Source: Astrothelium macrocarpum (taxonomy: Eukaryota > Ascomycota > Dothideomycetes > Trypetheliales > Trypetheliaceae). Taken from it: a DNA stretch of 64,000 bases. The DNA is taken from positions 1-64,000 of the forward strand of contig JAGEMR010000133.1 of NCBI GenBank assembly GCA_021030915.1, given 5' to 3'. A program made the position numbers and the translations under genes. Positions 1 through 10,364 of the stretch are shown piece by piece; position 1 is the first letter of the stretch, and each line of letters starts with the position of its first letter. The notes under the pieces were generated by a model that ran no database searches, was not told the origin of the DNA, and was given only the letters and a program-made list of their open reading frames with translations.

Positions 1-75
1 AAAAATTTAAATGGTTTTCTGGTGCGGAAAGTGACCGACTGACTGATATGACCGGCTGAGTGGTAAACCACGTTA
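1..75 (+). repeat. Truncated third copy of the 398 bp repeat end
   Basis: The first 75 bases match the right-hand ends of the two tandem units at 3975-4770, including the terminal word GGTAAACCACGTTA. The copy is in the same orientation and is cut by the window edge. It differs at several C/T and G/A sites, as expected for independently mutated copies. It shows that the repeat is dispersed and not only a local duplication. Confidence 0.75.
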
Positions 76-269
76 TTATTATTTTTTATATATTTTTATA
101 TTTATTATATATCTTTTAATTTTTTAATATAAAATATTTTGATCTTTTAAAAATTTTATATAATAAAAAAATTGAATATTTAATATAATCTTAATTTATA
201 TATATTATAAAAAATAATTTCTTTTTTATTTTTAAAAAAATATTTTTTATTTTAATAAACGAAAAAAAT

Positions 270-2827
270 ATATAACGTATTCCACAAGCGAGCGGAACAT
301 ATAAGCGAGTGGAACACGAACACCAAAAATTTACCTCATTTATTTCAATATATAATATCTGAATATAATAACGTGCATTTAATTCATAAAAAAATTCGAA
401 TATAATTTATAATTTAGATTATTTAAAAAGATCAATTTGATATAAAAAAAGACGCGTTTATAATTTTTGATATTTTTCATATAATTATATATCGAAGAAA
501 TTACGGTATCCAATCTAGAATCAATATATAATCCAATTTTTTGAAATTTATAAAAATAGAAAAAGATATGATTATATATCATATATTTGATTTTAATATA
601 TAAGAATTTTTTTTTATTTATATCCGAATTCGAAATATTATAAATTTATTATTCATTTTATAAAATGAAAAAAAAAAAGGAAAAAATTGGTTTATAAATT
701 TTATCAAATAAAAGATTGAATTTAAAATAAAATTCAATCAAAAATTTGATTATTAAAGATATTTATATAAAGATTTTGATATAATTAAAGATTGATTCCG
801 ATTAATAAATAATATTAAAATAAAATATAATATATTAAATAAAAATATCTAAAATTTTGATAAAAATGATTTTATAATAGAAATTATTTTAAATATTTTA
901 AAAATTATTATTAATTTAAAAAAATATTATAAATCAAAATATATTTAATCGAATAATTATAAATAGATTTTAATAATTTTAAATATTAATAAAATAAATC
1001 GAATAATTTTATTTTTTATTATTTTTTAAAATAAAATTTATCAAAATTTTTAATATGATAAAAATCAATTATTATTTTAATAATAAATTATAATTTCTAA
1101 AAATAATTAAATAATAAATGAATTTGATATTAAATGAATTAAATATTTTGATATATATATATAAAAAAAAATTATAAATATATATTATTTATTGATTCTG
1201 AATAGATATAAAAATCATAATTTTATAAAATTTGAAAATTTTTATAAAAAAAATAAAATAATAATTTTTTATATATCATTATATTTATCATATTTTTTAT
1301 AATTATTAAATATAAATTATTTTTTATTTTTAAAAAAAACGTATTTATATCAAATCAAAATTTTAATATATGATCAAATTAATTATATTATAAAAATCAA
1401 ATTTTTATTAATTTTTATTAATATATTTAAAATATCAATTATAAAAAATCAGATTTTAAGAGATTTTAAAAATATTAAATTTATTTTTTTTAATTCATAA
1501 ATAATTTTGAATAAATTGAATATTCAATTAAAAATTTCATCAGAATTATTTTTTCAAAAAATATTTTAAAAATTTAAAATATTAAAAAATATTAAAAAAT
1601 TTAAATTTCAATTTATATTAATTTTTAAAAAATTTACCGATTTTTAAAAAAATTTATCAATTAAATTTATTAAAATATTGGAAATTTTTATTAAAAATAC
1701 GTAAATAATAATATATTAATTTGAAATTATGAAAATATGAATTAAAGAATTTGAAATAATAAATATAATTCATATAAAATATAAAATATATAAAAAAAAA
1801 TATTTATAAATAAATAAAATTTTAAATAAAAAGAAAATTCAAAAATTAGATATCATAAAAACTGATAATACGAAATTTAAATATTTAAATATTGATGAAA
1901 ATGGTGGAATAGAAAATAATATTATTCATCAAAAATATTATAAAAATTGCGAAAAAACTGGATATAATATCAGAATATATGAAAATGATAAAAAAGAAAA
2001 TTCTAAATCAGATATAAATAATATAAATAAAATTTTTGATAATGATATTAAATAATTAATGATTTTTTGATTAAAATGGTAATTTTTTTGATATTTATAT
2101 TTCATTTATTTATATATTCCGTTCATTTATGAAATACGTTAAATAAAATTTCGAATAATTAATTTTATTTTATATAATTTAAAATAAATAAATAATTAAT
2201 TAATTTTTAAATTTAAAATATTTATATTATCAAATTCTTATTTAATAAATATCATATTTATAAATTTAAATATATTTAAAATTATAAAAAATATAATACA
2301 AAATTTTATAAATTTAAAATTTAAAATTATAAAATATTAAAATAATTTTTTAATTTAATTATATGATTTAATTAATATTCAAATAAAAAATATTTTAAAA
2401 TTAATATATAAATTAATATTATTAAATTTAAAAAATAAAAATTTTTATATAATAAATAAAATATTAAATAAATATCAGAAAATTAAAAAAATTTGATTAT
2501 ATGTTAACGGATTATTTAATATTTTAAAAATAAATATATTATAATCATAAAAAGATATTATTAAAATTAAAAAAAATGATATATATAAAAAGAATGATCG
2601 TATAAATGGCAAAAATCCGCGTGTATGATATTATAATAATTATAAATAATCTGAATATTATACGCGAATATATCAGATAAATTCTTTAATTTTTAAAAAA
2701 AAGAATAACGATTAATTTTTATAATTATAATATAATATTGTTGTGTTGATAAAAAAAAAATTCGTACGAATGCGGAACGGTGTTCCGCTCGTTATGTTGT
2801 TCCGCTCGCTATGCAGATACGTTATAT
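270..2827. mobile_element. Candidate inverted-repeat element, decayed
   Basis: The left patch at 270-315 and the right patch at 2781-2827 are imperfect inverted copies of each other. Both begin with ATATAACGTAT and continue through AGCGAGCGGAACA and a second, related GAGYGGAACAC word. The inverted repeat is about 45-50 bp, and the two arms bound about 2.56 kb of AT-rich sequence. This is the layout of a DNA transposon with terminal inverted repeats. It could also be two oppositely oriented copies of one longer repeat. No intact transposase is visible. A weak integrase-like reading lies inside, near 1853-2055. Confidence 0.45.
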
Positions 2828-3974
2828 GATTTTTTGATTTTTTAATATTTTGTAAATATTATATTTGCGTTTTAAAGAATATATATCTATTCAATTAAAA
2901 GAATAATTAAATACGTCATTATTTATGTATTTTTTGTCATTTAATTTATAATTTTAATAATTAATATTAAAAATTTTTTTTAATGAATAAAAATTTGTTT
3001 TTTGATAAAATTGAATTATTTGATGATTTATTAAAAATTAAAAGAAATTTATAATTTCCATTTATAAATAATAGAAAAATGTTTATTTAATAATATAAAT
3101 ATTTTTAAAAGAATATTTAATTTTGAAATCATAATATCTGAATTTTAAAATATAATTTTAATTTTTCTGAATTTAGATTTGATATTTGATTTAATAAAAA
3201 TTTTAAAATATATTGATTTGAATATAATAAAAAATTTGAATTTGATAATATAATTAATCGCGGTTTTGATTAAAAAATTGATTTTATTATTATATATATA
3301 TTTTAAAAACGAATATAATACGATATTCAATAATTGAAATAAATGAAATATATATATAAATATATTAATAATAATAATTTTATTTTTTTTATAAAAATTA
3401 TTAAATTCAATTAATAAATGATTTTCATATTTATTAATAATTAATAATCGATATATATTTTTTAAATAATTTTTTATATATTTATTAAAATATTAAATTC
3501 AATTTAAATTTATTTTATTATCAATTTATTTATTGAAAATAAATTTAATAATTTAATTATCTGAAAAATCTGATTTTAAAATTCAATTTATAAAATGATA
3601 AATATTTTAAATAATAATAAATAATGGAATATATTAATTTTTTATATTGATATATTCAATAATTATAATTTATTTCTGATTTTTAAATTAAATAAATTTG
3701 ATTTTATCATATTTTTCAATATATATTATTATCATTGATATGATTATTATATTTATTATAAAATCTGTTTTATTAAAATTATATATATCTTTTTCATATA
3801 TTTTATATTTAATTATTATATTATATAATAATTCAAATTAATCCGAAATAATTTTTGAATTTTTTTATAATATTTTCTAATAATTATAAAATTAATTGAA
3901 TTTGATTTTAAAAATTAATTATATATCGATAAATTGTTTTATTCAATATTTATTAATAAATTCATTTTCATATG

Positions 3975-4372
3975 ATTATAATAAAAAATTGGTCATATTT
4001 TTTATATCAGAAAAATATAATAAAAATTCTTTAAAATTTTGATTAAATATATATTTAATTAATGATTATTTTTCGAATTAATTCAATTTATAATTTTATA
4101 TATATATTAATATATATTATTATTGATTATTTATTCTATTATATAAAATAAATTCGGAAATATTATATATTTTTATAATTATATACTGATTTAATTTTTG
4201 ATTAGATTTTTTTACGATTTTAATTGTATTAATAATAAAAATAATATTCTTCTTTTTGGTATAGATTGGTATAGTGGTTAGAAAGTTATGACGCGACGAA
4301 AATTTAAGTGATTTTTTGATGCGGAAAATGCGCGGCTGGGTGATATGCGCGGCTGGGTGGTAAACCACGTTA
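3975..4372 (+). repeat. 398 bp tandem repeat, unit A
   Basis: Unit A starts ATTATAATAAAAAATT and ends AAACCACGTTA. Unit B follows immediately with the same start and end and exactly the same length (398 bp). Differences between the units are mostly C/T and G/A transitions. Near its right end the unit holds GGTATAGATTGGTATAGTGG (from about 4259), which resembles a Pol III A-box, followed by a GC-richer tail with two GCGCGGCTGGGTG words. The unit could be a tRNA-derived SINE-like repeat or a solo LTR. Neither is proven. Confidence 0.8.
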
Positions 4373-4770
4373 ATTATAATAAAAAATTAATCATATTTTT
4401 TATATCAAAAAAATATAATAGGAATTTTTTAGAATTTTGATTAAATATATATTTGATTAATGATTATTCTTTGAATTGATCCAATTTATAATCTTATATA
4501 TATATTGATACGTGTTATTATTAATTATTTATTCTATTATATAAAATAAATTCGGAAATATTATACGTTTTTATAATTATATACTGATTTAATTTTTAAT
4601 CAAATTTTTTTATGATTTTAATTGTATTAATAATAAAAATAACATTCTTTTTTTTGGTATAGATTGGTATAATGATTAGAAAATTATGACGCGATGAAAA
4701 TTTAAATGGTTTTTTGATGCGGAAAGTGCGCGGCTGGGTGATATGCGCGGCTGGGTGGTAAACCACGTTA
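4373..4770 (+). repeat. 398 bp tandem repeat, unit B
   Basis: This is the second unit, head-to-tail with unit A without any spacer. It carries the same A-box-like region and the same GCGCGGCTGGGTG doublet, and it also ends AACCACGTTA. Its right flank (TATATAATCATT) differs from that of the copy at 1-75, so the terminal word marks a real repeat boundary. Confidence 0.8.
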
Positions 4771-4998
4771 TATATAATCATTATTATAAATATTTTTATA
4801 AAATTCATAAAATAAATGGCCAAATGAGTCAATATTAGACCAGCAGAATAATTCAGCGGAATAATTCAACAGCTGGCGAAATACCAAATTAAATAAGATG
4901 AGAACGAATAGCGGCTTCAGGAGGTGCTGATTTAGGTGGTTGTGGCCCGTGCCTCAATTTCGGGCACTTCTTAGAGCCATGGAGAGCTTGGTAAGGTA

Positions 4999-6700
4999 CG
5001 GAGGTGCCTTTCAAAAGTTTCCGCCGCGCTAAATCATAGCGTTTCATTAGCCTCTACCCTAATTTGTTAGCGTTTCCCATACAAATTCGGGTTCGTCAAA
5101 TGCACGCAGATGGTGAACGAAATTTGATTCAAATAATTGCTTCATATTCGAAATTTATGGTGTTTATGTTAATATCCTCTCATTCAGCCTCAGCTTCAGC
5201 CTCTGCCTCTGCCTCAGCTCTCTCAGCTGCTCGTTCAGCAACTTGCTCATCGCCTCGTCGACCTCGTCCACGGCCCTCAAGATACTCATTACCTCCTTTC
5301 AGCTCAATTATCTTCTCAATATAAATGGGAATTCGTTCAATCCACCGTTGAATCTCACTCTAAGACAGTCCTTTCCACGATTGAATTCACACACATTCCG
5401 TTTCTACTTTATTCTTAGAAACTCCTCGCCGTATTATATTTCGTTTCATTCATGGTCAAGCAGATTCGATTGCATTCAAATCAGACGAATTCCCACATCA
5501 TACCATCCTTTTCACATCTAAAATTTCGAATATATACGCAATACGGTGATGAATATGAACAGAAGCCTTATTCTTTTGAACAATCGTCTGAGATCGATTG
5601 ATTTCACACTATTGAACGAATGGAATCAATTTAAAAAGAACAATATGATATTGATATCGTCATCAATCAATTCCACCTTTTTCTTTTCGTTCTAATTTAT
5701 CTTTTTCCTATATAAATTGCCACACAGGTTTTTTATCAGAGAGATTCTTTAGACCCATTCGTCTCATCCCATTCTCCAATTTTCATTTGGTTTTAAGATT
5801 TGATTCCATTTCAGAATTCCATTCTGTCAATTATGCTTTTGAAAGTTTCTTTTCAGTAACAATCTTTCGTTTTCATACGTGATATGGGCCTTTGATATCG
5901 TATATAAAAGAGCCCCAAAATATAAATTCGCTGCTACCTTTCCATCTTTCACGAATATAAGATCGAACAATTCTCTCATCAGATATACGCCATATTCGAT
6001 ATCCATCACGGCGATGATTGAGAATTACTGATATCTCATCTATTCATATCATCCGTTTCCAATCCTTCAAGATCTAGATACGATACTCCAAATATCATTA
6101 AAGCCGTTCAATTCTCATCTTCTTCATCAATCCAGATTTCCTCGTGGGCTTCGTCTTTCTGAATCCTGCCTTACGGAGAATTCTCCATATAATAATATCT
6201 GAAATTGAATATCTTTCGTTATTAAACTCACCAGCAATTTGAGTATATATTTTCTCTCATTCATAACGATCGTGACGAATCTTAATCTTAATTTTATCCA
6301 CCATCTCAGACTGATTCTTACGAGGACGGCCTGAACGAGGATCGTCCTGTACGTGAATATTTTTGAGATCAAAAGAACGAACAGCAGAATCAAATCCACG
6401 TTGAATGACTCGAGCGTAAATTTCATTGATTATACACTATGGAATGAGAATAAATGGCTGGATGTTTTTCGTTGTTTTACCTTCAGCTTTGAAACAGACA
6501 ATAACACCGCGGAGAGCGATATCGTGGCCCATTATGAAATAAATGAGATGAGAGCGAATGTGAAGAGATGAGACATATAGTGTGCATGCGGAGACATTTC
6601 AGCTGACCCTAATTTGTATGGGAAACGCTAGTAAATTAGGGTGGAGGCTAATGAGACGCTATGATTTAGCGTGAGCGGAAACTTTTGAAAGGCACCTCCG
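4999..6700 (-). mobile_element. Tc1/mariner-family DNA transposon, RIP-mutated
   Basis: The element is 1,702 bp long and flanked by TA on both sides (4997-4998 and 6701-6702), the hallmark target duplication of Tc1/mariner elements. Its ends are inverted repeats. The outer 26 bases are identical, starting CGGAGGTGCCTTTCAAAAG, and the similarity continues imperfectly for about 90 bp on each side (4999-5089 and 6611-6700). The transposase lies on the minus strand and is broken by many stops. The element sits about 400 bp upstream of the succinate-semialdehyde dehydrogenase gene and marks the border between the AT-rich island and genic DNA. Confidence 0.93.
5180..6532 (-). pseudogene. Tc1/mariner (DDE_3) transposase, inactivated
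   Basis: Read from 6532 leftward, the frame opens with MGHDIALRGVIV and a helix-turn-helix-like region (AEGKTTKNIQ). It continues with RVIQRGFDSAV, then the RSGRPRKNQ linker typical of Tc1-like transposases. Further on come a decayed GLxTKKMR-like segment, the FWGCFTYDxKGPYH-like core strand (near 5905-5880) and a C-terminal WIERIP-like helix. It ends in an acidic run of alternating Glu and Ala before the stop at 5180-5182. In-frame stops and likely indels occur throughout. Many are TAA/TAG/TGA at positions where the family has Gln, Trp or Arg, consistent with C-to-T and G-to-A mutation. It cannot make an active enzyme. Confidence 0.85.
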
Positions 6701-7110
6701 TAATACATCCATCTTCAAGGCAAACACCACAAACTTTGATCCTTGCATGGATTGGAGAAGTCGGAGTGCCTCTGTCATCGAGGCAACAACAACTTCTGTT
6801 GCTGCAGTGGTTTAGAAAAAGCCCTGTGGGGACGACCAATGCTTTTCAACTCGTCTCATTGTCACATCCCACGCACTTCCGCGAATATGACATCACACTA
6901 TCCGCAACTTTAATGGCTTCCAGTACGTTGCTGTGCCGTACCTCCACCTACCCACCAGCGCTGCCGTACTGTGCCCCATTGCAACCCGCCATATCTGGAA
7001 GGAGAGCAGCAATCACGCATTCAGCTGGACGAGAAGATTTTCTGTCACACGCGCCTGCCGAGTAATCGTCGTTACGTCGCCTATCTCAAAACCCCGATAC
7101 AGCCGTCACC
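6701..7110. other. Upstream region of the dehydrogenase gene
   Basis: This 410 bp segment has normal composition and lies between the mariner element and the start of the next gene. Overlapping open frames here have no recognisable product and run into the 5' part of the gene. It probably holds its promoter and leader. I see no convincing TATA or CCAAT box. Confidence 0.4.
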
Positions 7111-8862
7111 ATGCGAACTCTACTCTCCCTTCTCCCCAAACAGACCTTTCGGTCACGAATACAGAGCTCCAACCTTCCCCGGCTTATATCAAGATCATAC
7201 GCCATGTCTCACAGCGTGCCTCCCGTACGTCTTCTCACTCAATTTGGCTTTACCTAACATCTCCGACTGACCTACACTTTCTAGCTCAATGACAAGTCAC
7301 TCCTCAAATCTCAATGCTATGTGAATGGGAAATGGGTCGATGCCAAGTCAGGCAAGACTTTTGAGATTACAGGTCAGCAACCTCAGACCCGAACTTCCCC
7401 AGACTGCCTAATTGATCCTTCATAGACCCTGCATCTGGCCAAGTCATAGGCTCGATGCCTGAGATGGATGCCTCTGACTGCGAGACTGCCATCCAAGCCG
7501 CCGAGAAAGCCCTCGTCTCCTTCCGCAAGACCACTGGTCGTGAACGGTCAAAACTGCTGCGGAAGTGGTACGACTTGGTCATAGAAAATGCGGACGACAT
7601 AGCCAAATTGATTACATGGGAGAACGGAAAGCCTCTAGCAGATGCCCAGGGCGAGGTCACCTATGCAGCCAATTTCTTTGAATGGTTCAGCGAAGAAGCC
7701 CCACGCTCCTACGGCGACGTCATCCCCTCGAGCGTCCCCAGCAATCGTGTGTTTACCCTGAAAGAACCCGTTGGTGTTTGTGGTCTTGTTACCCCGTATG
7801 TCGCCTTTTCTCTCTCCTCTTTTTCTCCTAACTATAAGACTAACCTTCCCGCTCTACTCTAGATGGAACTTCCCCGCCGCCATGATCACCCGCAAAATCG
7901 GCCCTGCCCTCGCTGCGGGCTGCACCGTTGTCGCCAAGTCCCCCGGCGAAACACCCTTCACCGCCGCCGCCCTCGCCGAGCTCGCCCACCGCGCCGGCAT
8001 CCCCGCGGGCGTCGTCAACGTCGTCACTGCCCTGAAGAACACGCCCGCGGTCGGCGGCGTGCTGACGCAGGACCCGCGCGTCCACAAAGTCTCATTCACC
8101 GGTAGCACGGGCGTCGGCAAGTTGCTGATGCGTCAGAGCGCTGACACGCTCAAGAAACTGAGCTTTGAGCTTGGAGGCAACGCACCGTTTATCGTGTTTT
8201 CTGATGCTGACGTCGAGGCCGCGGTGGCGGGTGCGGCGGCGTCAAAGTTTAGGAGCAGCGGGCAGACGTGTGTGTGTGCGAATCGGATCTTTGTGCAGCG
8301 CGGGGTGTATGATGAGTTTTGCAAGGGGTTGGCGAAGAAGGTGAGCGCCTTTAAGGTTGGGAGTGGGTATGCGGATGGGATCACGCATGGCCCACTGATC
8401 CACGATCGTGCAGTTGCAAAGGTCGCAATGCACGTGCAAGATGCGGTCGAGCATGGTGCAAAGGTGTTGACGGGGGGGCGGAAACTGCCGGATCTAGGTG
8501 CAAATTTCTATCAGCCAACGGTGATTCGCGATATGAAGTCGGACATGCAGCTCTCGCGTGAAGAGACATTTGGGCCGGTCGCGGGAATCTTCCCTTTTGA
8601 AACAGAGGCAGAGGTGATTGAACTGGCAAATTCGGCTGAAGTGGGACTGGCTGGCTATTTCTTCTCCAAGGACGTCCAGCGCTGCTACCGGGTGGCTGAA
8701 GCTTTGGAAGTAGGCATGATAGGGGTCAACACTGGTCTAATCAGCGACCCTGCCGCGCCGTTCGGAGGCGTCAAGTTCAGTGGGTTTGGAAGAGAGGGGA
8801 GCAAATACGGGATTGGTGAATACCAGGTCATCAAGACTGTCACAATCGGTGGGATAGAGTAG
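7111..8862 (+). CDS. Succinate-semialdehyde dehydrogenase, mitochondrial-type
   Basis: Exons 7111-7224, 7285-7372, 7426-7795 and 7863-8862 join to 523 residues. The three introns (60, 53 and 67 bp) are GT-AG and all phases agree. The enzyme oxidises succinate semialdehyde to succinate with NAD(P)+, the last step of the GABA shunt. It is a full-length aldehyde dehydrogenase. The catalytic pair is Glu293 (FELGG) and Cys327 (GQTCVCANR), spaced 34 residues apart as in the family, and GQTCVCANR is the form found in succinate-semialdehyde enzymes. The first 30 or so residues are Arg/Ser/Leu-rich with no acid, as in a mitochondrial presequence. A second ATG (MSHSV, 7204) could give a cytosolic form. 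The family is certain; the exact substrate is inferred from the active-site motif. Confidence 0.93.
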
Positions 8863-9130
8863 GAATTGCATGGTTAGACGCTCACGGCGCAAATGATAGA
8901 TACCAGCGATGACTCATTGAGCAAATTACGATGTATGATATTCACTTCTCGTATTTGAGCGGCACATTCACGAAGCTGAAGTTGCTCCAAAGAATGCTGA
9001 AAATGCTGAACCATCAGCGTGTTGCATAAAGAAATGTTCAAAATGATCAAACAAATTGCTCCAAACCGGACGCAAGTCCATATCCGTGCACAGCCTAGTC
9101 CAGCCTCCAGTCACTCACTTCATTCGCTGC

Positions 9131-9790
9131 TCAAGCTCCTTGTCTTGCCTTCTCCGCGCAAATCAAGGCGATGATACGGCTCAACTCGCTCGTTTGTTCA
9201 TATTGCTCCTTCTTCGTCTCCTCGTCCACATCCTGTGCCTTCCCAAGCTCATTGCTCACTTTCAGCATTCGACCTTGTAGGGTCAGCATCTTCGTGAGTA
9301 AGTTATCAAGGAAAGCAGGCGAGAAGGAAACGTCTGTCTTGGTTGATGTCGCTAGACGGATGTCGAGCTTGCGTGGTCGCTTCTTTCCCGTAGCGGGATC
9401 CGTTTCTTGGAGAGGTGCAGATTCGGATGGTTTGGCGCTGATTTGAAAAGAAGATTAGCGAAGGATGAGATTACAGGGGCCAGCAAGATGAAAAGTTTTG
9501 AGAGACGCGCACCGTTCTACAAACGTAATGTTCTCAGCCATCTCAGCAACGCGATTTGCGATGCGGCTCGCCATGATCTCATAAGCCGAGGGCACTGGTA
9601 GATTCTGTGCTGCTTGGCCTGCAGCACTGGTTGCGTGTCCAACTGTGCCATTGACTGCACCACCCGCTTGGCCAAGTCCAGGGGCTTTATTGAGCTTGGT
9701 GACGCCTTTGGGTACACCAGCCCTAGACGTTGGGGCGAGCTTCTGTGGTTTCGGGCGTGAGGGTAGACCGTTCGTCACTTGAGACGCCAT
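9131..9790 (-). CDS. Hypothetical protein, 194 aa
   Basis: Two exons on the minus strand (9513-9790 and 9131-9437) are joined by a 75 bp GT-AG intron at 9438-9512. The N-terminal 70 residues are Ala/Gly/Pro/Lys-rich and look disordered. Residues about 72-92 (AYEIMASRIANRVAEMAENI) form a likely amphipathic helix. The C-terminal half has a basic patch (KKRPRKLD) and then a long charged helix that may coil. I do not recognise the family. The size and helix layout would suit a small scaffold or complex subunit, but this is not evidence of function. It is convergent with the dehydrogenase gene, with about 270 bp between stop codons. Confidence 0.7.
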
Positions 9791-10364
9791 TGTAAAGAGG
9801 AGACAAGATTGATTGGAGAGTTTGCAGGTTGGCAAGAAAACGCGTGCGAGATTGGCACACTTTCGAGTAGTGGAATTGGAAATACTATGAGGCTTGAGGC
9901 TTCCGGACTCTGTTGTTGCCCAAAATCCAAACACCAGAATATCTTGGGATTCGAGAGAGCCAATCCAAACGCACTGCGTAGTGCGTGCAGAGGGCGGGAA
10001 AGGAGTAATCAAGGCGAAGCTCTCCAGGTACCTCTAGTAAGTACCTTGGGGACCGACGTCACAGCGACCCGGTTTCCCAGTGACGCCACAGCTGCACTCG
10101 CCACTCCTTTCTCAGCGATCCTGCATCCATCTGTCGATCCTCGTGGCACGGAGGCCATCCATTTCGGTATAGTTGCCGCTTGAATAGCACAAACGCGAAT
10201 CACTCGTGTCGCTGTCCTTGGAAACACCCGACTTTCTGTCCATGTGCGCTATGATGACGCATCAGGAGCACTTGGAATGCTCTGCGCGCACGGGTTAAGG
10301 TGTTGAGAAACGCTGCGCCATTCAAGATTGACTGAGTGCGCTGCTGGAGCTCTCTCCGTCAACC

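Larger units (their letters stand above)
1..4860. repeat. AT-rich, RIP-like repeat island
   Basis: This stretch is overwhelmingly A and T, with stop codons in every frame and no credible gene. GC-containing words survive only in a few short patches (1-75, about 285-315, 2765-2820, 4265-4372, 4665-4770). TpA-rich, CpA-poor sequence of this kind is the known outcome of repeat-induced point mutation in Pezizomycotina, so I read it as a stack of decayed transposable elements. The composition returns to normal within about 100 bp near 4860. The short open frames inside encode only Ile/Lys/Asn/Phe-rich peptides and are not genes. Confidence 0.9.

Noticed and set aside
6685..7292. Three overlapping plus frames of up to 126 codons upstream of and into the dehydrogenase gene
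   Set aside because: They have no recognisable domain, overlap each other in different frames, and are explained by the leader and first exon of the gene at 7111.
7840..8629. Several open frames antisense to the dehydrogenase exon 4
   Set aside because: They arise from GC-rich codon bias in a conserved exon and encode no known fold.
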